Below, piece by piece: positions 1 to 8,600 of a stretch of 64,000 bases of DNA. This DNA is from Oscillibacter sp. (lineage in GTDB: Bacteria > Bacillota > Clostridia > Oscillospirales > Oscillospiraceae): positions 62,001 through 126,000 of the forward strand of contig JAFXQV010000015.1 in assembly GCA_017526785.1 (NCBI GenBank), read 5' to 3'. Position 1 is the stretch's first letter. Each line of letters opens with the position of its first letter. The translations under genes and the position numbers were made by a program. A model generated the notes under the pieces. The model searched no databases. It saw nothing but the letters and a program-made list of their open reading frames with translations, and was not told the origin of the DNA.

Positions 1-279
1 GCGCTCCGGTTCCGGGAGGCGTTCCGGGGGACGATACGGCGGCTCCGCGGCATAGCGCTTGACTTTGCGGCGGTTCCGGTGTAAAATTTCGCGTTCGCCG
101 CGCACCTCCACGGCGGCGCGGCAGAGGTACACGGGACTTTCCCGCGCGTCCAGACTGCGCCGCAGAACCTTGACCGACACAATGTCCGATTCCGGAACGC
201 GCAAACGCCGTGCGGCCTGTCCGCGTAGCGCCGACAACGCCTCACCCGGCGCGAGCCGCAGTCCATCCATGTCCAGCAT
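1..279 (-). CDS. FAD-dependent dehydrogenase, N-terminal part (cut by window edge)
   Basis: The first 93 codons of a minus-strand gene that leaves the window at base 1. The start is ATG at 277-279 behind a clear AAAGGAGG site (about 290-298). The N-terminus reads MLDMDGLRLAPGEALSALR, followed by LRVPESDIVSVKVLRRSLDA. This matches the small N-terminal domain seen ahead of the Rossmann fold in the roughly 530-residue Firmicutes NAD(FAD)-utilizing dehydrogenase family, where a basic 'RRSLDAR' stretch is typical. The FAD-binding GxGxxG motif would lie outside the window, so the family call rests on this domain only. Confidence 0.6.
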   Translation of the reverse strand, partial: MLDMDGLRLAPGEALSALRGQAARRLRVPESDIVSVKVLRRSLDARESPVYLCRAAVEVRGEREILHRNRRKVKRYAAEPPYRPPERLPEPER

Positions 280-589
280 ACGAAAATCCGCCTCCTTTCG
301 CCGGACTATTTTATCACAGTTTCCGCGTTTGGGAAAGATAAAATTGTAAATTTTTCCGGTTTTTTCCGGCTTATGACTGAAAAAATTATGGAGGAATTGT
401 GCGGAAATGATTGCAATTTCCAAAACTGTTTGATATAATGTCACCTGTCCGGAGGGGCGGACAGCGCTGGAAAAATATCCCTGTAACCGTTTTTCCATCT
501 CCGGAACCTCTCCAAAATTCTGGACAGGACTCCCAATGCCGCCCGCGCGGCGGCTGAAACATCACAACGCGGGAAAGGAGGAACATGTA
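280..589. other. Divergent intergenic region, no gene seen
   Basis: Between the partial dehydrogenase gene and the cohesin-SLH gene. It holds a promoter for the plus-strand surface operon (411-439) and a long 5' leader. The leader contains one short hairpin (CTGTCCG/CGGACAG, 445-464) and a second possible stem (GGAAAAA/TTTTTCC, about 469-496). It matches no riboswitch class I know. No convincing promoter for the minus-strand gene was found. Confidence 0.5.
411..439 (+). promoter_or_regulatory. Promoter of the surface-protein operon
   Basis: TTGCAA (411-416), 17-bp spacer, TATAAT (434-439). Transcription would begin near 446, leaving a leader of about 145 nt before the TTG start at 590. Confidence 0.7.
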
Positions 590-1867
590 TTGAAAAAACG
601 ATTCCCCGCGCTGATACTGTCGCTTACGCTTCTGTTCTGCGTGACGGCGTACGCCGCCGAACCGTGTTTCGTGGTACACCTGCCGGAGAAACCCGTTGAG
701 GCCGGGGAGGATTTCACGGTGACCGTCGACTTGACCGGAAACCCGGGCATTCGCGGCATACGCTTTGCCCTCTCGTTCGACCGGAAGCGCATGGAGTGCG
801 CGGGCATGAAAATCGGAACCTTGCTCGCGACACAGGAAACGGTAAATTCCGTCAATCCCGACGCGAAATCCGGCGCGATGTTGGCGGCGGTGGCGACGGA
901 TATCATAGAAGGGGACGGACAGGTAGCCGTGTACCATTTCCGGGCGAAGGAAAAGCTCTCGGACTTTCACTTTTCGCTGGAGAAAATCGACCTCGGAAAC
1001 CAGAGCCGGGAAAACATTGACGTAATTGTGACGGGCGGCGGCACCGATACCGCAAGCCGTGACGACGACAAACCGGACACCGATACCGCAAGCGGCAAAC
1101 CGGACACTGACACCGCAAGCGTCAAATCTGGCACCGACACCGCAAGCGTCAAATCTGGCACCGACACCGCAAGCCGTGACGACGACAAACCGGACACCGA
1201 CGCCGCAAGCGTCAAATCTGGCACCGATACCGCAAGCGCCAAACCGGACACCGACGCCGCAAGTGGAAAATCCGAAACTTCCGCGGCCGTCAGCGGCGGC
1301 GACGCCCAGCCCCTCTTTACCGATATCGCCGGAACGTGGGCGGAAAGCTATATCCGCGCGGCCGCCGAACAGAACCTTTTTCAAGGTTACCCGGACGGCA
1401 CATTTCGCCCCGATAATCACTTGACCCGGGTGCAGTTCATGATGGTGCTTTGGAATCTGGCGGGGCGTCCCGCCGTGCCGGACGAGACCCCGTTCAAGGA
1501 CATGGGTGGGCAGATTCAGAACTTCCGCCACGCCGTCGCGTGGGCGTACGCCAAGGGCTATGTCAACGGCACCTCGCCCGACACCTTCTCCCCCGGCGAA
1601 CCCCTCACCCGGCAGGCCACCGTAAAGATTCTATTCGCCTACAACGGTTCCGCGCGCGGCACGGAAGTCATGATAACCAGCGTCTACGACGACATTTTCT
1701 CCGACAGCGGGCGTATCTCCGCGTGGGCGAAAGACGCCATGTACTGGGCGGTCTATCAGAAAATCATCTCCGGCACCAGCCCTTCCACACTCGAACCCGG
1801 CGGCACCGTCACCAGAGCGCAACTCGCCGCCATGATGGTTCGCTACGTGGAGCGGTTCCCACGATGA
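590..1867 (+). CDS. Cohesin-like domain plus three SLH domains, surface anchor protein
   Basis: Secreted 425-residue protein. I chose the TTG at 590 because GGAGG (577-581) sits 8 nt upstream and the translation then opens with a textbook signal peptide (KKRFPALILSLTLLFCVTAYA). An in-frame ATG at 536 would put untypical sequence before the signal peptide. Residues about 24-147 form a beta-rich domain with the cohesin pattern (VEAGEDFTVTVDLTGNPGIR, then FALSFDRKRM). Residues about 148-235 are a repetitive, charged DTAS linker. Three SLH domains follow (about 241-295, 302-355, 365-424), each with the G-[YT]-x-DGTF-P or NGTSPDTFSP signature and TR-Q motif. SLH domains fix proteins non-covalently to pyruvylated cell wall polymer, so this looks like a cell-wall anchor offering a cohesin. 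First gene of a three-gene operon; 34 nt to the dockerin gene. The cohesin assignment is by pattern and less certain than the SLH one. Confidence 0.8.
   Translation: MKKRFPALILSLTLLFCVTAYAAEPCFVVHLPEKPVEAGEDFTVTVDLTGNPGIRGIRFALSFDRKRMECAGMKIGTLLATQETVNSVNPDAKSGAMLAAVATDIIEGDGQVAVYHFRAKEKLSDFHFSLEKIDLGNQSRENIDVIVTGGGTDTASRDDDKPDTDTASGKPDTDTASVKSGTDTASVKSGTDTASRDDDKPDTDAASVKSGTDTASAKPDTDAASGKSETSAAVSGGDAQPLFTDIAGTWAESYIRAAAEQNLFQGYPDGTFRPDNHLTRVQFMMVLWNLAGRPAVPDETPFKDMGGQIQNFRHAVAWAYAKGYVNGTSPDTFSPGEPLTRQATVKILFAYNGSARGTEVMITSVYDDIFSDSGRISAWAKDAMYWAVYQKIISGTSPSTLEPGGTVTRAQLAAMMVRYVERFPR
1041..1273 (+). repeat. Tandem linker repeats in the cohesin-SLH gene
   Basis: About nine degenerate in-frame units of 24-30 bp encode variants of DTASVKSG, DTASRDDDKP and DTDAASGK. 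The copies 'accgacaccgcaagcgtcaa' near 1133 and 1160 are nearly identical at DNA level, so unit number could change by slippage or recombination. Confidence 0.85.
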
Positions 1868-1901
1868 TTGTCACCTTTACTTTTCATAAGGAGGGATTAC
1901 T

Positions 1902-2630
1902 TTGAAAAAAAGTTTCATGCAACTGGCTTTGATTCTCGGCCTTATGACGCTGGCTTGTGTCACGGCGTGGGCGGCCGAATCAGACCCGGAAGCGGAACCC
2001 ACTTTCGGGTTCATGAATATCAAAGCGGAATCCAGTTTCGTAACATTGACCGCGCTGGACGACAGCGAGCAGTCAGTCACGGCTTCCACTGAGGACGAGG
2101 CCATGTTCCCCGGTGCCGTCAAAATCGGCGTGACCTGCACGAATATGCAGAGCGGAAAAGAATATCTGCTCATTGTCCAGAGCGGCGACAACAACACCCC
2201 CAATGTCGACGATATGGTATTCATCGACCAGAAAGCCCCCACGAGTGACGGCACCCAGACGAATTTCTTCGTCATCTACCCCAAAAAGCCAAGCCCCACG
2301 GCGGAAAGCGTCCAGTATACCGTCTACATGTCCAGCAACGCCGACACCAGCACGGGTATCACGCAATACGAAAAGGTCGGCTCCTTTGAATACTACTCGA
2401 CCGCGCCGGATGTCCTGCTCGGCGACGTGGACGGCAACGGAAGTGTTACGATTGCGGACGTTTCGCTGCTCTTGGACGCACTCAATGAAAAGGAGACACT
2501 CGACGACAAACAGACCGCCGCCGCCGACGTGGACGGGAACGGAGTCCCTGCAATCGCCGACGTTGGGAGCCTTCTGGACTTCCTCAATGGCAAGATTGCG
2601 TCCTTTGAAGAACTGCGCAACCAGTCCTAA
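1902..2630 (+). CDS. Secreted dockerin type I protein
   Basis: 242 residues starting at TTG 1902 behind AAGGAGGG (1888-1895). A signal peptide (KKSFMQLALILGLMTLACVT, cut near AWA-AE) precedes a region of about 150 residues that I do not recognise (about 25-175). The C-terminus carries two dockerin calcium-loop repeats: GDVDGNGSVTIADVSLLLDA and ADVDGNGVPAIADVGSLLDF, each with the D-x-D-x-[NG]-G calcium ligands and the following helix. Type I dockerins bind cohesins, and the gene lies 34 nt behind a cohesin-SLH gene and 29 nt before the giant SLH gene. The obvious inference is that this protein docks onto the neighbouring anchor. No catalytic domain is visible, so its job once docked is unknown. 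Confidence 0.85.
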   Translation: MKKSFMQLALILGLMTLACVTAWAAESDPEAEPTFGFMNIKAESSFVTLTALDDSEQSVTASTEDEAMFPGAVKIGVTCTNMQSGKEYLLIVQSGDNNTPNVDDMVFIDQKAPTSDGTQTNFFVIYPKKPSPTAESVQYTVYMSSNADTSTGITQYEKVGSFEYYSTAPDVLLGDVDGNGSVTIADVSLLLDALNEKETLDDKQTAAADVDGNGVPAIADVGSLLDFLNGKIASFEELRNQS

Positions 2631-2659
2631 GAGACTGTTAAGGAGGTATCAACTTCACA

Positions 2660-5600
2660 ATGCAAAAAGTAAAACGGCTGTTGTCCGTGTTCCTCGTGCT
2701 GGCCATGCTGCTTGGCATGATGTCCCTGCCGGCGGACGCGGCGGACAGCGGCTATAAGCTGGCAATTCTGAAAGTACAGATATTCGAGGGTGACACATTC
2801 GACCCCGATACCGCGACGGAAATTCAGGAGACTGACCATGTAAACGCCGGGGACGTTGTAGTTCTGACGGTTGGCTTTGAAAATACCAGCGGTTCCACGG
2901 TGTCGGTTGGCGGCTTCCAGTCGAAAGTCTTTTATGACACGGATAAAATCAGCGTGTTTACAGGGAAGCGCCCATTTCTAAGAAATCCGTTCCAGAACTC
3001 TCAGGAACTGCTCGACGCTGAAGGACTGTACGCGTGGAATATGGCGGGCGACGGCGACCCCGCTAAGGACTTTGTTTCCACGAACGGCGTCGGCGATGCG
3101 TATAATTTGGCGAATGGCGAGCAACTGATTTTCTCCCGCTACGCCTTTCAGGTCAAGGACGACGCCGGAGACGCGGATGTTTATTTCCGCTTTGACGCCG
3201 ACGCGGGCGACGTGATTGACAACAGCCGAAAATCGCTCCCTTTGGAGGACTACGAACCCCGGAGACTGATTATCGGGAATGGTTCCGGCGACACAGACGA
3301 ATTCACCGTGACCGTATCCCCGGAGAGTGACGAAGTGACCATCCCGGCGGAAGGGGCAGACCCCGCAGAAAAGACCTTTACCGCCGAAGTCAAGGACAAG
3401 GACGGAAACGCCGTCGAAAACCCGGAGGTGAAGTGGAGCATTGCCCCGAAGGAAGACATAGACAATGTCACGGGCATAACGACCAGCGAAACAGACGGTA
3501 CATTGACCGTTAGCGTGGCGTCGGACGCCACCGCCGGGGAGTATACCGTTACGGCGACTGTCGGCGAGAGTACCGGAACCGCGACTTTGACCGTCAAGGA
3601 GAGCGAGACCCCGCCGCCGGGCGACTTCACAGTGACGCTCGACCCGGCCGAATTGGACGTGCCGTCGACAGGCGAAGCCACCGCGACCGCCACGGCCGAG
3701 GGCGTGGACGGCGCGACGTGGAGCATTACGCCGACGGCCACGGGCGTGGACATTGACCCGGAAAGCGGTGTCGTCACCGTGACCTCTGCGGCCTCTGCGG
3801 GTACGTTCACCGTCACGGCGACCGTCGGCGAGGGCGACGACGCCCAGACAGGCTCCGCGACGCTGACCGTCAAGAAGAGCGAGACCCCGCCGGGCGATTT
3901 CACAGTGACGCTCAACCCGTCTGAATTGGACGTGCCGTCGACAGGCGAAGCCACCGCGACCGCCACGGCCGAGGGCGTGTCCGGCGTGACGTGGAGCATT
4001 GCGCCGACGGCCACGGGCGTGAGCATTGACCCGGAAAGCGGTATCGTCACCGTGACCTCTGCGGCCTCTGCGGGTACGTTTACCGTCACGGCGACGGCTT
4101 CCGACGACACGACAGGCTCCGCGACGCTGACCGTCAAGAAGAGCGAGACCCCGCCGGGCGATTTCACAGTGACGCTCAACCCGTCTGAATTGGACGTGCC
4201 GTCGACAGGCGAAGCCACCGCGACCGCCACGGCGAGCGTAGACGGCGTGACATGGAGCATTACGCCGGATAACGCTACAGGCGTGAGTATTGACCCGGCA
4301 AGCGGTATCGTCACCGTGACGCCGGAGGCCGCCGCCGGGAGATTCACCGTCACGGCGACAAGCGCCGACGACAAGACAGGTACCGCGACACTGACCGTCA
4401 AGAAGGAAGTCGACGATTCCGGCATTACGTTCACCCCGCAAAAGACCGCCTATCCGCTTGGAACAGAGACCTACTTCAAGGCGTCCAGCAATGTTCCGAA
4501 CGCGATATGGTACCTTGAAGACAAAGACGGCCATTCGGTCAACCCGGACGAGATATCCATAAACCCCCAGACGGGCGAAGTCAGGATAACGCCGCAGGCG
4601 AAAGCCGGAACGTATTACACGGTGGCGCTCGTCAACGGCCAGCAACTCGGAAAGAAGGCCTTTACGATATCCGCAGACGCGGAGGACGCGCAAATGACCG
4701 TCACCGTGGATAAGTCCAGCATTCAGATTCCCGGCGTCACGGACGACGCGTCCTCCGAAGACTTCAAAGCGTATTTCACAGCCACGGACAAAAATAAAAA
4801 GCCTATCAGCAACGACGACTTAAGATGGAGTGTCGAGGTGCTGAACCCGCCCCCCGAGACGCTGAACTCCAACAGCGTGGAGTGGTTCAAGGACACAGCG
4901 CAGGACGGCAGGCTTATTCTGACGGTGAAGCCGGGCGCCAAGGACGAAATCGCCAACGATATCCTTGCGGGTTCCCCCGTTTACGGTACGACGCTCCTTG
5001 TCACCGCAACAAATTTCAAGGCCGAAGATTCCCCTTCCGCCTCCGCTACCATTGTTATCCGCCGCGCCGACCCCGTGCTGACCACGGTCACGCTGAGTCC
5101 GGATACCGTGACGTTAAGCGGAGAGAACCAGACCGTAACGGCCGCCGCCTTTGACCAGTACGGCGAATTTCTGGCCAGTACCGACACGGAACCCATTACA
5201 TGGTCAATCCAGCCTTCCACCAGTAGCGCCGTCACGATTGACCCGGCCACGGGTACGGTCACAGTGCGCTACAACGCCACCCCCGAAACGTACACCGTGC
5301 AGGCCACGCGCACCGTAAAAGGCACCACGCAGCCCGCCAGCGCGGAATTGAAAATTTCGCAGGAAGCCGAGAGGGCGGAATCCATCGCCCTGCTCAACGG
5401 GCCGACACAAATGGAAGTCCCCGGCAAGGGCGACGACATCAACAACAACGCGGAAAATCCGTTTGTTGCGCAGGTACTCAACCAGCACGGCAGCACCATG
5501 TCCGATTCGGACGTGCAGTGGAGTATCACGGACAGTTCCGGCGCTGAATGCCCCGGTATCACCATTCAGGGCGGCGTGGTTTCCATAACCTACGAGGCCA

Positions 5601-8600
5601 AGAGCGTTGTCCCGGCGGGCGCACACCCGATTTTCCGGGTAACGGCCAAGTCCGGGGACGTGCAGCAGTCCAGAGACCTGTATATTGTCCGCTCCGCGCC
5701 CTACCTCAACGACCTGAGTTTGAGCAAGGAACAAATCGACATCAACGGCGAACACGGCGGAGAGGCGCAGTGTATCGCGCTCGACCAGTACGAGGAGCCG
5801 TTCAGCGGTGACGTAACGTGGTCTGTCGCGCCGTATGGCGGTATCAGCGGCAGCGGCGGCGTGACGGTCGACGCCAGCGGGCTTATCACCGTCTCCAAGG
5901 ACGCCACCCCGGGTCCGTACAACGTGTACGCCAACTCCAGCGTGGGGCCGAAAACGCTGCTGGTCTCCCGGGAATCCTCCTACACCAATGCAATCGTGAT
6001 TTCCACCAAGGAAGACATCGTTGTGACCATTCCGCCCGACGGGCAGGAGACAGCGGAAACCCGGCATTTCAGCGCCACCGTGTATGACCAGTTCGGCGAG
6101 CCCATATCCAATCAGCCCGCCGTCACATGGACGATTACCGACGCCGCAGAGGGCGGCACGACCGTGCAGGGCATCACCATTGACAGCAACGGCGTTGTCA
6201 GCGTGGCCAACGAGGCCAAGGCGCAGGTCGGCTCTTCCCCGAACTTCAAAGAGATGTACGTCCACGCCTCCAGCGGTTCCAGCGCCGCGACTCCCTTCAA
6301 GCTCATCATCATGCGGCAGTCCCCGGAACTCAGCAAGGTGCGTCTGGACAACACCGACTCCCCCGACGCCAACGGACAGCGTTTCTCCGTGGACTACACC
6401 GACGGCGAAACGAAGCGTATCACGGCGAGCGCGCTTGACCAGTACGGCAGCGCATTCTCCGGGGCTTCTTGGGATATCGAGTCGGATACCGACGAAATCG
6501 GCGTCAGCATTGATTCCAGCGGCGTGATTACGATTTCCCGTGGCGCTGTCAGCGCCGCCTATACCGTGGTTGCCTCCGCTGGCGGAAAGAGGGTCTCCGC
6601 GCCGTTCGTCATCAGAAAGACCTCAAGCTCCGCTTCCTCCATCAGCAGAGTTGTCGTCGACCCGGCGAGCGTGACCGTCAGTAACAGCAGTACGGCGCTT
6701 TCGCAGGCCACCGCCTACGACGGCAACGACAACCCCATTACGGTCGGGATTCTCTGGTCTGTCTTCCCGTCCGGCGCGGGCGTCGGCATTGCCAGAGACG
6801 GCAAGATTACCATCTCCTCCAACGCCTCCTCGCGGCCGTACGTCATCACCGCCACACCGGACACCACCTTCGGCATAGTATCCGGCAACCCGCAGTCCGC
6901 CGACCTGATTGTGCAGAACATTTCGGCGGCCGTCGGCGAACTCGACCACGTCGCGCTGACGAAATCCAGCGTCACGGTCGACGGCACCGCGAGTGAAACG
7001 TCCGTCGCGCGCGCTCTCGATAGGGACAATAACGACGTGAGCGGCGTAACGTGGGCGATTTCCCCCGCCAATGGTGGCGTGAGCATTGACAGCAACGGCA
7101 CGATTCACATCTTCAAGAGCGCCACGCCCGGGGACTACACCATCACCGCCACGAAAGGCGCTGTCAGCAAAGAAAGCAAGCTGACCGTTTCCAATGAAAC
7201 TCCCCCTCCCGTCGTGAGCTTCCAAGTCACCCTGACGCCGGACACGGTCATAGCGGACGGCGTAAGCCCCGCTTCCGCGACCGCCAGCGCTGCGGACGCC
7301 TCGAACCAGCCCCTTTCCGGCGTCACATGGAGCCTCTCCCCCCAAGGGCAGGGCGTGAGCATTGACGCCGCCAGCGGCGCTATCACCGTGGCCGCGAGCG
7401 CCGTACTGGGAGAGTACACCGTCACGGCCTCCACGGAAACCGGAACGCAGTCCAAAACTTTGTACGTCATCGAAAAGGGGTCGGAGACGACGCAATCTCT
7501 GACGGGCGTCAGCCTGAACCCGGCGGCGGTCACGCTGGACGGCACGAACGCGCAGACCGTCACGGCCACCGCGCAGGGAACCGCGACAGACGGCGTTACA
7601 TGGACAGTCTCCCCCGTGGGCGCGGGCGTCACACTCAACAGTAACAGCGGCGCGAGTGTCCAGATTACCGTCGCCGCCGACACCAAGCCCGGCACGTACG
7701 GCGTCACGGCCGCACTCGGCGACACTACCAGAAGCGCGACTTTAACGGTCACGGTTCCGGCGGAATCGTTCCTTTCCAGCGTGAAAGTATTCCCCGCGTC
7801 GGTGGAGGTCAACGGCACGGAGAGCAAAACCGCCGACGCGAACGCGTTGACCAGTACGAATGAGAGTATCACCAGCGGCGTAACGTGGAGTGTCTCGCCC
7901 CTCGGGAACGGCGTCACCGTGGACGCGGTTACCGGAAAAGTGACCGTGGACAAAGCCGCCATGAGCGGGGACTACCAAATCATCGCCACGAGGGACACGG
8001 AAACCCGCTCCGATACCCTGAAAGTCACGAACATGGTCACGACCGCGAAATTGACCAGTGTCGCGCTGACCCCGGCCGCCGTCGAACTCAACGGCAGGGA
8101 CGCGGCCTCCTCCACGGCCACGGCCATTGGTTCGGGCAACACGACCCTGACCACGGGCGTCACATGGACGGTCACGCCCACCGATGGCGGCGTCACGATT
8201 GACACCAGCGGCAAAATTACGATTCTGGCAACCGCCGTCAGCGGCGAGTACCTCATCAGCGCCCATTACCAGTCGGCGGTCGCCTCCGCGACGCTGACCG
8301 TGGCCAGTTACGCGGATATCGTCTACGAGGAAAAGGCCGTCGACAAGACCGCCGTCGCCAATACGGCGCTCGCGTCGGTCAACTACGCCGATACCGGCGT
8401 GAAGTCCGTGGAACATCAGGCCAGCATGATGAGCGCCGCGCTTGCCAAGGACGACGTGAAAAAGGCCGTCTCCGAGCAGACCGCCGACACCAAAACGGAA
8501 GTCGTCGTCTCCGTGGACATCCAATTGCAGAGCTACGACCCCGACAAGCCGTCCATGAAACTGTCCGTCACGCCGCGCTACGACATTGTCAAGACGGCCA

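Noticed and set aside
442-589. Riboswitch in the leader of the surface operon (cyclic-di-GMP class considered because of surface proteins)
   Set aside because: None of the conserved GEMM sequence elements is present; only two simple hairpins were seen.
386-1531. Minus-strand open frame with repeated FDACGVGARF units
   Set aside because: It is the antisense reading of the DTAS linker repeats in the cohesin-SLH gene.
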